Positions 18,070 through 27,072 of a stretch of DNA of 64,000 nucleotides are shown piece after piece. The notes below the pieces were generated by a model. It saw nothing but the letters and a program-made list of their open reading frames with translations. It was not told the origin of the DNA and made no database searches. Source of the DNA: Rhizobacter sp. Root1238 (GTDB lineage Bacteria > Pseudomonadota > Gammaproteobacteria > Burkholderiales > Burkholderiaceae_C); the NCBI RefSeq assembly GCF_001425825.1, contig NZ_LMDM01000047.1, forward strand, positions 173,862 through 237,861, given 5' to 3'. The stretch's first letter is position 1. Each line of letters starts with the position of its first letter. The position numbers and the translations under genes are program-made.

Positions 18070-19344
18070 TCAGCCCGGCAGCTCCCGCGCCCGCTGCAGC
18101 AGCAGCTCGCGCTCGCGCTCGTTGCGCGTCATCTCGGCGGCACGCTCGAAGGCCTCGCGTGCCTCGGCATGCCGGCCCAGCCGCGCCAGCAGGTCGGCGC
18201 GCACGCTCGGCAGCCAGTGGTAGTTCGCGAGCGCCGGCTCCGCTTCGAGCTCGTCGACCAGTTCCAGCCCGGCCGCCGGCCCGAACGCCATGCCGACCGC
18301 CACCGCGCGGTTCAGCGCGACGACCGGCGACGGCGCCACCTGCTCCAGCGCGTCGTACAGCGCGACGATCTGCACCCAGTCGGTCTCGTCGGCGCTGCGC
18401 GCCCGCGCATGGCAGGCCGCCAGCGCCGCCTGCAGCGCATACGGCCCGCGCGCGCCACCCAGCGCCTCCGACTGCGCGAGCGCCGCGAGGCCGCGGCCGA
18501 TCATCTGCGCATCCCAGCGGCTGCGGTCCTGCTCCATCAGCAGCACCGCACGGCCCTGCGCATCGGTGCGTGCCGGCGTGCGCGAGGCCTGGATCTCCAT
18601 CAGCGCGAGCAGGCCGTGCACTTCGCTCTCGGCAGGCATCAGGCCGGCCAGCACGCGGCCGAGCCGCAGCGCCTCGTCGCACATCGCCGGGCGCATCCAG
18701 TCGTCGCCGGCGGTCGCCGAATAGCCTTCGTTGAAGACCAGGTAGATCACCTCCAGCACCGACGCGAGACGCGCCGCGCGTTCGGCGGCCTGCGGCACCT
18801 CGAACGGCACGCGGGCCGCGCTCAGCGTGCGCTTGGCGCGCACGATGCGCTGCGCGATGGTCGGCTCGGGCACCAGGAAGGCGCGCGCGATCTCGTCGGT
18901 GGTCAGGCCGCCCAGCAGCCGCAGCGTCAGCGCGACGCGCGCATCGGTCGACAGCACCGGGTGGCAGGCGGTGAAGATCAGCCGCAGCAGGTCGTCGCCG
19001 ATGTCGTCCTCGCGCGCCGCGTCGAGCCCGTCGACGAAGTCCGGCACCACGTGGGCCTGCATCGCGTCCAGCTCGTGGCCGAGTTCCTCGTGCTTGCGGG
19101 CATGCAGCGCATCCTGCCGCAGCCGGTCGAGCGCGCGGTTCTTGGCGGTGGTCATCAGCCAGGCCGCCGGGTTGTCGGGCAGCACGCCGTCGCCCCAGTG
19201 CTCCAGCGCGGCGAGCAGCGCGTCCTGCGCGAGCTCCTCGGCCAGCCCGACGTCGCGCACGATGCGCGCGACGTGGGCGATGACCTTCGCGGATTCCGCC
19301 CGCCAGACGGCTTCGATCGCACGGTGTGTCTCTGTGGATGCCAT
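18070..19344 (-). CDS. ECF sigma factor with long C-terminal extension (ECF42 type)
   Basis: A 424-residue RNA polymerase sigma factor. Sigma region 2 spans about 12-85 (AEELAQDALLAALEHW, AWLMTTAKNRALDRLR) and region 4 about 125-175 (LTLRLLGGLTTDEIARAFLVPEPTIAQRIVRAKRTL). The remaining 240 residues form a helical, TPR-like domain with LNRAVAVGMAFGPAAGLELV and LLARLGRHAEAREAFERA. That architecture and an upstream DGPF-motif gene define the ECF42 group, which lacks a classical anti-sigma factor. No anti-sigma gene is seen here either. The SRPBCC gene ends eight bases upstream, so the three genes are probably one operon. Confidence 0.9.
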   Translation of the reverse strand: MASTETHRAIEAVWRAESAKVIAHVARIVRDVGLAEELAQDALLAALEHWGDGVLPDNPAAWLMTTAKNRALDRLRQDALHARKHEELGHELDAMQAHVVPDFVDGLDAAREDDIGDDLLRLIFTACHPVLSTDARVALTLRLLGGLTTDEIARAFLVPEPTIAQRIVRAKRTLSAARVPFEVPQAAERAARLASVLEVIYLVFNEGYSATAGDDWMRPAMCDEALRLGRVLAGLMPAESEVHGLLALMEIQASRTPARTDAQGRAVLLMEQDRSRWDAQMIGRGLAALAQSEALGGARGPYALQAALAACHARARSADETDWVQIVALYDALEQVAPSPVVALNRAVAVGMAFGPAAGLELVDELEAEPALANYHWLPSVRADLLARLGRHAEAREAFERAAEMTRNERERELLLQRARELPG

Positions 19345-19352
19345 CCAGGTCC

Positions 19353-19883
19353 TCAGGTCGCTTTCTCGGCCAGGGTCTTCAGGTTCGCGAGCCCGGCCTC
19401 GAAGTCGGTGCCGACCATGCGGTCGACGTTGATGAAGACATGCATGACCTTGCCGAGGTACGGCACCGGGCCGTGCATCGCCCAGGTCACGCGGGTGCCG
19501 CCCTGCTCGGGCTGCAGCGTGAACTCGGCCTGGTTGTGGGCTTCGAACGGCTTCACGAAATCGAGCGCCATCGTGACCTTCGACGCCGGCACGGTCTCGA
19601 GGATCGCGAGGCTGCCGGTGCCGACCTCGTTGCTCTCCCAGCCGTAGCGCGCGCCGGCGCCGACGGTGGTCGGGCCGTAGCTGCCCTTGATCGCCGGGTC
19701 CTTGCGCTCGTACGGGTTCCAGGTGTTGAAGCTGCGCAGGTCGTTGATCATCGCGTGCAGCCGCTCCGGCGGCGCCTGGATGCGCAGGCTGCGCTCGACG
19801 CGGAAGGTGTCGGGCTTCGTGGCGGCGTAGACCAGCAGCAGCGCGAGCGCGGCGGCGATGACGAGCAGGGTGGACTTCAGCAT
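19353..19883 (-). CDS. SRPBCC-family (polyketide cyclase/START-like) membrane-anchored protein
   Basis: A 176-residue protein with an N-terminal hydrophobic anchor (LLVIAAALALLLVYAA, residues 5-20) and a START/Bet v1-like domain after it (FRVERSLRIQAPPERLHAMINDLRSFNTWNPYERKDP). This fold binds hydrophobic ligands; the ligand is unknown. It lies between a YciI-type gene and the ECF42 sigma factor, an arrangement often seen for such modules, so it is likely part of the sigma-controlled set. The ATG at 19883 has a weak GGAG nine bases upstream. Confidence 0.82.
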   Translation of the reverse strand: MLKSTLLVIAAALALLLVYAATKPDTFRVERSLRIQAPPERLHAMINDLRSFNTWNPYERKDPAIKGSYGPTTVGAGARYGWESNEVGTGSLAILETVPASKVTMALDFVKPFEAHNQAEFTLQPEQGGTRVTWAMHGPVPYLGKVMHVFINVDRMVGTDFEAGLANLKTLAEKAT

Positions 19884-20011
19884 GATCGGCTCCTGGGTGT
19901 GACGGGCGGATCGAACGGTCCGCACCTGCTCACACGACGGGCGATCACGCGTCGGATCGACATCGCTGCCAGTGACCTGGGGATAACCCGCAGATCGAGC
20001 TGCCGTCGGCC

Positions 20012-20365
20012 TCAGGCGAAGCAGGGGCCGAGTTCGCGCACCTCGACCGTGCACCACTCGGCCGCCGGGCAGTCGGCCGCGATGGCCACCGCCTCTTCGC
20101 GCGTCTTGACGTCGAGCAGGAAGAAGCCGCCGATCATCTCCTTGGCCTCGGCGAACGGGCCGTCGACCAGCCGCTTCTCGCCGGCGCGCTTCTGCACCCG
20201 CACCGCGCGGTCCTGTGCGAGCAGCGATTCGGCGCTCTTCAGCACGCCGCGGGTCTTCAGTTTCTCGGCGTAGCCCAGCATGCTGTTGTAGGCGGCCTGG
20301 CCTTCGGCGAGCGTGCGCTGGCCGCGCTGTTCGACGGGTTCGACGATGAGCATCACGTAGGACAT
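20012..20365 (-). CDS. YciI/DGPF-domain protein
   Basis: A 117-residue dimeric alpha-beta-barrel protein with the motif DGPFAEAKE at 68-76, which gave the family its DGPF name, and a C-terminal AIAADCPAAEW segment. DGPF proteins are the typical partners of ECF42 sigma factors and may be their targets or sensors; no enzyme activity is established. GGAG stands 6 nt before the ATG. It opens the presumed three-gene module and lies 25 nt after the stop of the transporter gene. Confidence 0.88.
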   Translation of the reverse strand: MSYVMLIVEPVEQRGQRTLAEGQAAYNSMLGYAEKLKTRGVLKSAESLLAQDRAVRVQKRAGEKRLVDGPFAEAKEMIGGFFLLDVKTREEAVAIAADCPAAEWCTVEVRELGPCFA

Positions 20366-20390
20366 GGAATCTCCGATCTCGAGAGGGCGT

Positions 20391-21590
20391 TCACGGGGGG
20401 CATTGTGAAGCGGGCGATTGTGAAGCGACAGTGCGAACGTGGGGATACGGCAGCACCATCGCGAAACTGGCGAGGCACAGCAGCAGCATCGCCAGCGCCA
20501 GCGGCAGTGCCGACGGGCCCGACATGAACGGCGCGACGCCCTGCGTGCCGAGCGCGCCGGCCGCCAGGATGGCCAGCATCAAAAGCGCGGACGCGCGGCC
20601 CATCTGCACCGGCGGCAAGGCCAGCGCCTCGCTGAAGGCCGCGGGGCCGCGCACCGCGAGCACCGCGCAGAAGGCACACCAGAACACGGCGACGCCGACG
20701 AATCCCGGCTGGCCGAGCCAGGCCAGCAGCGCGAAGCCGCCGCACAGCGCCACGTGTGCCGCGCAGCCGAACTGCACCGCGCGCGCCGGGCCGAAGCGCC
20801 GGCTGATGCGCCCGGACTGGCTGGCCACGGCCATGAAGCACAGCACGCTCATCAGCTGCAGCGCGGCGAAGCTGCCGGCACCCAATCCGAAGGCGTGCAC
20901 CATCAGCTGCGGCGCGCTCGCGACGAAGCTCAGCAGCGCGCCGAAGCACAGCGCATGGCACAGCGCGAGGCGCAGGTACTTGCGATTGCCGATGATCGCG
21001 AGGTAGCCCGCGGCGGCGGTGCGGTCCAGCCCCGGCAGCTCGCGCGGCGTGACCCGCACGACGAAGGGCAGCGCGAGCAGCGTGACGCCGCCGAGGATCC
21101 AGAAGGTCGCGCGCCAGTCCATCGCCAGCAGCAGCGCGCTGCCGAGCACCGGCCCGGCGGCCGGCACCGCCGATTCGATCATCGCGATCGACGCGATGCC
21201 TTTCACCGCATGCTCGTCGGACAGCGTCGCCCGCACGACGCTCGGCGCGACCACCGTCGACGCGCCGGCCGCCGCGCCCTGCAACGCGCGCATCGCGAGC
21301 AGCCAGCCGATGTCGGGTGCGAGCGCGCAGCCGAAGGCGCTGAGCACCAGCAGCGAGACGCCGATCAGCACGCAGCGGCGCGGACCGAGCCGCGTCATCG
21401 CCTCGCCCCAGATCAGCTGCGACGCGGCCAGCCCGGCCAGGAACACCGCGATCGTCGCTTGCGCCAGCGTGACGTCGATGCCGAGCGAGGCCTGCAGCGT
21501 CGGCACGGCCGGCAGGAACAGGTCCATCGCCAGCATGCTGGTGGCGGTGACGATGGACAGCGGCAGGACGGTGCGGATGGTGGACGGCAT
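20391..21590 (-). CDS. MFS drug-efflux transporter, Bcr/CflA type
   Basis: A 399-residue inner-membrane protein with about 12 hydrophobic segments. The first helix ends with MDLFLPAVPTLQASLG, matching the D-x-YLPA-P signature of Bcr/CflA drug/proton antiporters, and the loop 2-3 motif reads GEAMTRLGPRRCVLIG. The motif C-like segment AAGPVLGSALLL is also present. Substrate unknown. It is followed closely on the same strand by the YciI gene and may be co-transcribed with the ECF module. It is divergent from the PH-domain gene. Confidence 0.9.
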   Translation of the reverse strand: MPSTIRTVLPLSIVTATSMLAMDLFLPAVPTLQASLGIDVTLAQATIAVFLAGLAASQLIWGEAMTRLGPRRCVLIGVSLLVLSAFGCALAPDIGWLLAMRALQGAAAGASTVVAPSVVRATLSDEHAVKGIASIAMIESAVPAAGPVLGSALLLAMDWRATFWILGGVTLLALPFVVRVTPRELPGLDRTAAAGYLAIIGNRKYLRLALCHALCFGALLSFVASAPQLMVHAFGLGAGSFAALQLMSVLCFMAVASQSGRISRRFGPARAVQFGCAAHVALCGGFALLAWLGQPGFVGVAVFWCAFCAVLAVRGPAAFSEALALPPVQMGRASALLMLAILAAGALGTQGVAPFMSGPSALPLALAMLLLCLASFAMVLPYPHVRTVASQSPASQCPP

Positions 21591-21677
21591 CGCGGAACGG
21601 CAGGCAGGGGCGCCGACTGTAGCAACCGGCAGCTGCTATCGTCACGCGCCTCCCTCTCGCGGAACACAAGGACCACC

Positions 21678-22097
21678 ATGTCGAGCTACATCGAAGGCGC
21701 ACTGACCCAGGACGAACGCGTGCTGCACGACGCCCACGTGAGCCTCTGGTCGCTGTGGGTGCCGCTGCTGGTCGGGCTGGTGCTGCTGCCAGCCTTCGGC
21801 ATCGGGCTGATCGCATGGGGCTACGCCTACGTGATGTACAAGACCACCGAGCTCGCGGTGACGAACAAGCGGGTCATCGTGAAGCAGGGCTTCATCTCGC
21901 GGCAGACGATCGAGATCAACATCAACAAGGTGGAATCGATCCAGGTCGACCAGACGGTGATGGGCCGCCTGCTCGACTTCGGCTCGTTGCTGATCTCCGG
22001 CGCCGGTTCGCCGCAGGCGCCGCTGAAGGGGATCTCGGAGCCGCTGGCCTTCCGGCGCGCGTTCATGGAGGCGCAGGACGGCGCCTCTCGTCGCTGA
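21678..22097 (+). CDS. Bacterial PH-domain (DUF304/YdbT-like) membrane protein
   Basis: A 139-residue protein with a hydrophobic hairpin at about 23-50 ([30 protein letters not shown] in composition) and then the bacterial PH-like domain: [33 protein letters not shown]. The sequence [10 protein letters not shown] is the family hallmark. Function in general is unknown. The stretch GTTTTT-free, short gap of 13 nt to hyi suggests a shared transcript. Confidence 0.85.
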   Translation: MSSYIEGALTQDERVLHDAHVSLWSLWVPLLVGLVLLPAFGIGLIAWGYAYVMYKTTELAVTNKRVIVKQGFISRQTIEININKVESIQVDQTVMGRLLDFGSLLISGAGSPQAPLKGISEPLAFRRAFMEAQDGASRR

Positions 22098-22110
22098 AGG
22101 GAGTGTCGCG

Positions 22111-22896
22111 ATGCCCAAGTTCGCCGCCAACCTGAGCCTGATGTACACCGAGCACGAGTTCCTCGACCGCTTCGGCGCCGCGGCGCGCGACGGTTTCGAC
22201 GCGGTCGAGTGCCTGTTCCCGTACGACGTGCCGGCTGCGGCGCTGAAGGCGCGGCTGCAGGACCACGGGCTGCGGCAGGTGCTGTTCAACGCGCCGCCGG
22301 GGGATGCCGCGCAAGGCGAGCGTGGCCTCGCGTGCCTGCCCGGCCGCGAGGCGGCTTTCCGCGAAGGCATTGAGCGCGCGCTCGCGCTGGCCGCCGAGAT
22401 CGGCTGCCCGCGCCTGCACGTGATGGCGGGTATCGCCGCGCCCGAGGTCGACCGCGGCTGGCTGCGCGAGTGCTACCTCGCGAACCTCGACTGGGCCGCC
22501 GGCCATGCGGCGCCGGCCGGCATCGAGCTGACGATCGAGCCGATCAACACCCGCGACATCCCGGGCTACTTCCTGAACCGGCAGTCGGAGGCGCATGCGG
22601 TCGTCGTCGAGCTCGGGCGGCCCAACCTCAAGGTGCAGATGGATCTCTACCACTGCCAGATCGTCGAGGGCGATGTCGAGATGAAGCTGCGGCATTACCT
22701 GCCGAGCGGCCGCGTCGGGCACCTGCAGGTCGCCGGCGTGCCGCTGCGGCACGAGCCCGACGTCGGCGAGCTGAACTGCGCCCACCTGTTCGACGTGGTC
22801 GACGAACTCGGCTGGGACGGCCACATCGGCTGCGAGTACCGGCCGCGCGCCGGCACCTCGGCCGGGCTCGGCTGGCGGCGTCAGCGCCCGGCCTGA
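22111..22896 (+). CDS. hyi: Hydroxypyruvate isomerase
   Basis: Interconverts hydroxypyruvate and tartronate semialdehyde (or acts on the related 2-oxo-tetronate, OtnI). The 261-residue TIM barrel starts [20 protein letters not shown] and contains the metal/catalytic segment [17 protein letters not shown] (Glu of IEPIN) and [12 protein letters not shown], both typical. The last glutamate lies in GCEYRP near the C-terminus. The gene overlaps the convergent 5'-nucleotidase gene by 16 nt. No glyoxylate carboligase neighbour is visible, so the pathway is uncertain. Confidence 0.9.
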   Translation: MPKFAANLSLMYTEHEFLDRFGAAARDGFDAVECLFPYDVPAAALKARLQDHGLRQVLFNAPPGDAAQGERGLACLPGREAAFREGIERALALAAEIGCPRLHVMAGIAAPEVDRGWLRECYLANLDWAAGHAAPAGIELTIEPINTRDIPGYFLNRQSEAHAVVVELGRPNLKVQMDLYHCQIVEGDVEMKLRHYLPSGRVGHLQVAGVPLRHEPDVGELNCAHLFDVVDELGWDGHIGCEYRPRAGTSAGLGWRRQRPA

Positions 22897-23828
22897 ACCT
22901 TCGGGGCGACCACCGCCTCCACCTGCGCGATCAGGTTCGACACGCCGGCCGCGACATGGCCCGACGGCACGTGGGCCGAGGCGTTCTCGATGTGGCCGGT
23001 CTGGTCGTCGAAGAAGAAGTCGGGCTCGAACTCGCGCAGGAACTCGCCTTTCGGCAGCCCGCCGAGGAACATCGCCTCGTCGACCTCGATGTGCCAGTCC
23101 ATCAACGTGCGGATCGCGCGCTCGTGGGCCGGCGCGCTGCGCGCGGTGACCAGCGCGGTGCGCACCCGCATTGCCGGCGAGGCCTGGCGCTGCAGCAGCT
23201 GCAGCGCGTCGAGCAGCGGCTTGAACGGCCCGGCCGGCAGCGGCTTCAGCGCCTTGTCGCGCTCGTGGGCCTGGAAGGCGTCGAGCCCGCCGCTCTGGAA
23301 CACCTGCTCGGCCTCGTCGGAGAACAGCACCGCGTCGCCGTCGAACGCGATGCGCACTTCATGCGGGTGCGCGTCGGACGCGCGCGCCGAATGCGGGTAG
23401 ACGCGCGCGGCCGGCACGCCGGCGTCGAGCGCCGAGCGCACGTCGGCCTCGTTGGTCGACAGGAACAGGTGGGCGTTCAGCGGGCGCAGGTAGCGCCACG
23501 GCGATTCGCCGCGGGTGAACACGCCGCGCTGGATCGGCAGCCCGTAGTGCTGGGCCGAGCGGAACACCCGCATGCCGGACACCGGGTCGTTGCGCGACAG
23601 GATCACCACCTCGACCGAGGCCTGCGGTGACGCCGCGTTGAACGCCAGCAGCTTGTTGACCAGCGAGAACGCGACGCCCGGCTTGGCCGGTTCGGCGACA
23701 CGCTGCAACTGCAGCTGCATGTAGGCGCGGTCGTCCTTGGCTTCGAAGAGCTGGTTCTCTTCTTCGAAGTCGAACAGGGCGCGCGAGGAAATGGCCACGA
23801 CGAGCTGGCCGGCGAGGGTGGCGGGCAT
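22881..23828 (-). CDS. 5'-nucleotidase (cytosolic NT5C1-like)
   Basis: A 315-residue protein of the 5-nucleotidase family related to animal cytosolic 5'-nucleotidase I. It starts [22 protein letters not shown], where the DFEEEN replaces the usual DxD of HAD enzymes in this family, followed by [18 protein letters not shown], and the acidic [13 protein letters not shown] segment near the C-terminus. It probably dephosphorylates nucleoside monophosphates in the cytoplasm. No signal peptide. The 3' end overlaps hyi by 16 nt on the opposite strand. Confidence 0.82.
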   Translation of the reverse strand: MPATLAGQLVVAISSRALFDFEEENQLFEAKDDRAYMQLQLQRVAEPAKPGVAFSLVNKLLAFNAASPQASVEVVILSRNDPVSGMRVFRSAQHYGLPIQRGVFTRGESPWRYLRPLNAHLFLSTNEADVRSALDAGVPAARVYPHSARASDAHPHEVRIAFDGDAVLFSDEAEQVFQSGGLDAFQAHERDKALKPLPAGPFKPLLDALQLLQRQASPAMRVRTALVTARSAPAHERAIRTLMDWHIEVDEAMFLGGLPKGEFLREFEPDFFFDDQTGHIENASAHVPSGHVAAGVSNLIAQVEAVVAPKVQAGR

Positions 23829-23957
23829 CGCCGGATGATACGGGCGGCCCGTGGTGAAACAAACGAAACAATGGCGGGCGTTGCGGAAACGGGGTTGATA
23901 CCCACCGCTTCGACACTGGCGGCATACCAACACGCAAAACCGCCCGGAGCTCCCATC

Positions 23958-24161
23958 ATGACCGCGACCCTCGTCACCACCACGCTGCAACGCCTGTTCT
24001 CCCGCCGGGCCGCCACACCGGTGCGTCGTCCGTCGCGGATCGCGGTGCAGCGCGCCCGTTTCGCGCAGACGCACCGGCTGGAATTCGCCGACACCAAGCC
24101 GCAGGTGTTCCGCAGCGAGGCCTTCGGCGAGGACATCGCCCACCTGCACCTGAGCCTGTGA
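23958..24161 (+). CDS. Small basic protein, unknown function
   Basis: A 67-residue product with a basic N-terminal half (LQRLFSRRAATPVRRPSRIAVQ) and a more acidic C-terminal part. No recognised family. GGAG lies 8 nt before the ATG. It lies eight bases before an ATG that opens an upstream extension of the response-regulator frame. Real translation is likely but not certain. Confidence 0.45.
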   Translation: MTATLVTTTLQRLFSRRAATPVRRPSRIAVQRARFAQTHRLEFADTKPQVFRSEAFGEDIAHLHLSL

Positions 24162-24245
24162 GCGGCCCATGATGAACACGCCGACCGCCACCGAATGGAT
24201 CACCGCGGTGCTGAGCGGCGCCAACCGCGCCGGCATTGCGCCGCC

Positions 24246-24260
24246 GGATCGATATGATCC
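24246..24260 (+). promoter_or_regulatory. Palindromic -10 region before the response regulator
   Basis: GGATC-GATAT-GATCC is an inverted repeat whose centre contains TATGAT (24253-24258), a good -10 hexamer. The -35 is poor, as expected for an activated promoter. The predicted start near 24265 leaves about 39 nt before the ATG at 24304. Confidence 0.35.
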
Positions 24261-24303
24261 GCCGCAAACCCCCCGCGACAACCCGCAACGAGGCATCTTC
24301 CCC

Positions 24304-25062
24304 ATGGCGTCCGGCGCGCAAGCGGCCATCCCTGTCGTGCTGGTCGTCGACGACGAACCGGAGATCCGCTCGCTGCTGAGCGAATACTTCGGCCGCCACG
24401 GCCTGGTCGTGCGCACCGCGCAGGACGCCGCGCAGGCGCGCGAGATGCTCGCCGAAGCGCTGCCCGACCTGGCGATCCTCGACGTCAACATGCCCGGCGA
24501 GAACGGCCTGTCGCTCGCCCGCTGGATGCGCGAGCGCCACCCGCACCTGGGGCTGGTGATGCTGACGACCGCCGGCGAATCGGTCGACCGCATCGTCGGC
24601 CTGGAGCTCGGCGCCGACGACTACGTGTCCAAGCCGTTCGAGATGCGCGAGCTGCTGGCCCGCATCCGCGCGGTGCTGCGCCGCGTGGCGCTGGCCCGGC
24701 TGGCGCCGCAGGTCGCGGCCGCCGCGTCGCAGCCGACGCAGAGCAAGCGGGTGCGCTTCGGCACCTGCGAGCTCGACCTCGACCAGCGCCGGCTGTTCGC
24801 GCTCGACGGCCACGAGGTCGAGATCAGTGCCGCCGAGTTCGACCTGCTGTCGCTGTTCGCGCGCAACCCGAACCGGCCGCTGAACCGCGACCAGATCATG
24901 GAGCAGGCGCACCACCGCGGCTGGGACGTGTTCGACCGCTCGATCGACCTGCGCGTGATGCGGCTGCGCCGCAAGATCGAATCCAACCCCGACAAGCCGG
25001 AAGTGCTGAAGACCGTTCGCAACGTGGGCTACGTGTTCGTGCCCCACGTTGCGGATGCATGA
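24304..25062 (+). CDS. OmpR-family response regulator
   Basis: A 252-residue transcription regulator. The receiver domain (about 10-125) has acidic DDE near the start, phospho-acceptor D60 (AILDVNMPG), T/S in MLTTAG and K in VSKPFE. The C-terminal winged helix (about 155-250) has LTxxEFxLL-like ISAAEFDLLSLF and RSIDLRVMRLRRKIE, with KTVRNVGYVF at the end. The ATG at 24304 was chosen because the conserved receiver begins there and ACGAGG lies upstream; an ATG at 24169 adds 45 residues unlike the family. It overlaps the histidine kinase (ATGA), so the pair is a functional unit. Confidence 0.93.
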   Translation: MASGAQAAIPVVLVVDDEPEIRSLLSEYFGRHGLVVRTAQDAAQAREMLAEALPDLAILDVNMPGENGLSLARWMRERHPHLGLVMLTTAGESVDRIVGLELGADDYVSKPFEMRELLARIRAVLRRVALARLAPQVAAAASQPTQSKRVRFGTCELDLDQRRLFALDGHEVEISAAEFDLLSLFARNPNRPLNRDQIMEQAHHRGWDVFDRSIDLRVMRLRRKIESNPDKPEVLKTVRNVGYVFVPHVADA

Positions 25063-27056
25063 CGGGACTGCAGCGCGAGTTCAGCTGGACCGGCCACCTG
25101 CGATGGGGCGAGCGCCCCGGCGAGGCGGACGGTGCGGCGCTGGACCCGGCGCTGATGAGCGCGCTGCTCGACCACATCACCGCGCGCGTCGCGGTGATCG
25201 ACCGTGAGCACCGCTACCGCTATGCCAACGTCGAGGCGGCCGGCTTCTTCGGGCTGACGCCGAAGCAGATCGCCGGCCGGCACCTGGCCGACGTGATCGG
25301 CCGCGCGTCGTACGAAGGCTACCTGCCGTGGGCCGAGCGGCTGTTCGGCGGTGAATCGCTGCGCTGGCAGGGCTGGGTCGAGTACCCGGTGCGCGGGCGG
25401 CGCTTCATCCAGGAAACGATGGTGCCGTACGGGCCGGCCGGCGAGCCGGTGCAGGCCATCGTCGTGTTCGGGCGCGACCACACCGAACTGAAGCTGCACG
25501 AAGAGGCGCTGGCCCGCCAGGTCGAGCAGCTGCGCGCCAGCGAGGCGCTGAAGTCGGCCATCGTCGACCATGCGCTGGCGGCGCTGATCTCGACCGACGG
25601 GCAGGGCTGCATCGTCGAATTCAACCCGTCGGCCGAGGCGATGTTCGGCCGCAGCCGCGCCGAGGTGCTGGGCCGGCGCGTCGGCGAGGTCGTGATGCCC
25701 GAGCGCTACCGTACGGCGCACGACGCCGGCATGGCGCGGCTGGCCGGCGGCGGCGCGCCGCGCGTGCTGGGCCGGCGCATGGAGCTGTTCGCGCTGCGCG
25801 CCGACGGCCGCGAGTTCCCGATCGAGATGGTGCTGTGGCGCAGCGATGTCGGCGGCACGGCGTTCTACACCGCGTCGATGGTCGACGTGACCGAGCGGCA
25901 CGGCGCGGCCGAGCAGATCGAACGCCAGCGCGAGGCGCTGCGCCAGAGCGAGAAGCTGACCGCGATGGGCAGCCTGCTGGCCGGCGTGGCGCACGAGCTG
26001 AACAACCCGCTGGCGATCGTGATGGGCCGGGCCAGCCTGCTCGAGGAGAAGTGCGAGGACGACGCGCTGAAGGCCGACGTGCTGCGCATCCGCGAGGCGG
26101 CCGAGCGCTGCGGGCGCATCGTGCGCACCTTCCTCGACATGGCGCGCAGCAAGCCGCCGCAGCGCGGCACCGTCGACATCAACGACCTGGTGCGGGCCGC
26201 GGTCGAGATGCTGCACTACGGCTACCGCACGCATGGCATCGAGCTGGAGACCGAGCTGGAGGCGGCGTTGCCGTCGATCAATGCCGATGGCGACCAGATC
26301 GGCCAGGTGGTGCTGAACCTGCTGATCAATGCGCAGCAGGCGCTGGCCGGGCAAGGCACGCGCCGGCGCGTGAAGGTGCAGACGGGCGTCGAGGCGCGGC
26401 GCGACAACCGCGCGCAGCGCGTGTGGCTGCGCGTTGCCGACAGCGGGCCGGGCGTGTCGCCGGACCTCGCGGCCCGCATCTTCGAGCCGTTCTTCACGAC
26501 CAAGGCCGAGGGCATGGGCACCGGGCTCGGCCTCGCGGTGTCGCGCTCGCTGGCGCGCGAGCACGGCGGCGACCTGATCCTCGAAGCGGCCGGCGCCGAC
26601 GGCGGCGCGAGCTTCCGGCTCAGCGTGCCGGTCAGCGGTGTCGCCGACGAGGCGATGGCGGCACCGCGCGCCGAACCGGCCGAGGCGCCGGCGCAGGCGC
26701 GGCTGCTGGTGGTCGACGACGAGGCCGAGCTGCTGGGCTTGATGCGCGAGATGCTGGAGGGCGCCGGCTACGACGTGGCGACCGCCGAATCGGGCGCGGT
26801 CGCGCTTGCGATGCTGGAGACGGCGCGCTTCGACGCGATCGTCTCCGACCTGCGCATGCCCGACATCGACGGCGCGGCGCTGTGGCGCGAGGTGAGCCGG
26901 CGCCGCCCGCGGCTTGCGCGGCACATGCTGTTCGTGACCGGCGACACCTTGTCGCCCGATGCACGCGAGTTCCTGAAGGAGGCGTGCTGCACCGGGCTGG
27001 ACAAGCCGTTCTCGAAGGCGGATCTGCTGGCGCGGGTGGCGGCGCTGGTGGCATAG
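25059..27056 (+). CDS. Hybrid PAS histidine kinase with C-terminal receiver
   Basis: A 665-residue soluble sensor: no transmembrane segment is visible. Two PAS domains lie at about 33-145 and 165-285 (RYANVEAAGFFGLTPKQIAG; IVEFNPSAEAMFGRSRAEVLG), then the dimerisation domain with H312 in GVAHELNNPLA, the ATPase domain with N box (LLINAQQAL), DSGPGV and GTGLGLAVS, and a receiver with D597 (IVSDLRMPD). The second PAS resembles signal-sensing domains for a cytoplasmic ligand. No Hpt domain is present, so phosphate flow between its own receiver and the OmpR-type partner is unclear. The start overlaps the response-regulator stop. Confidence 0.93.
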   Translation: MTGLQREFSWTGHLRWGERPGEADGAALDPALMSALLDHITARVAVIDREHRYRYANVEAAGFFGLTPKQIAGRHLADVIGRASYEGYLPWAERLFGGESLRWQGWVEYPVRGRRFIQETMVPYGPAGEPVQAIVVFGRDHTELKLHEEALARQVEQLRASEALKSAIVDHALAALISTDGQGCIVEFNPSAEAMFGRSRAEVLGRRVGEVVMPERYRTAHDAGMARLAGGGAPRVLGRRMELFALRADGREFPIEMVLWRSDVGGTAFYTASMVDVTERHGAAEQIERQREALRQSEKLTAMGSLLAGVAHELNNPLAIVMGRASLLEEKCEDDALKADVLRIREAAERCGRIVRTFLDMARSKPPQRGTVDINDLVRAAVEMLHYGYRTHGIELETELEAALPSINADGDQIGQVVLNLLINAQQALAGQGTRRRVKVQTGVEARRDNRAQRVWLRVADSGPGVSPDLAARIFEPFFTTKAEGMGTGLGLAVSRSLAREHGGDLILEAAGADGGASFRLSVPVSGVADEAMAAPRAEPAEAPAQARLLVVDDEAELLGLMREMLEGAGYDVATAESGAVALAMLETARFDAIVSDLRMPDIDGAALWREVSRRRPRLARHMLFVTGDTLSPDAREFLKEACCTGLDKPFSKADLLARVAALVA

Positions 27057-27072
27057 CCGCGTTGGCGCCCGG

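Noticed and set aside
24169-24303. Longer N-terminus of the response regulator from ATG 24169.
   Set aside because: The added 45 residues do not resemble the family, and a likely -10 element lies inside this stretch.
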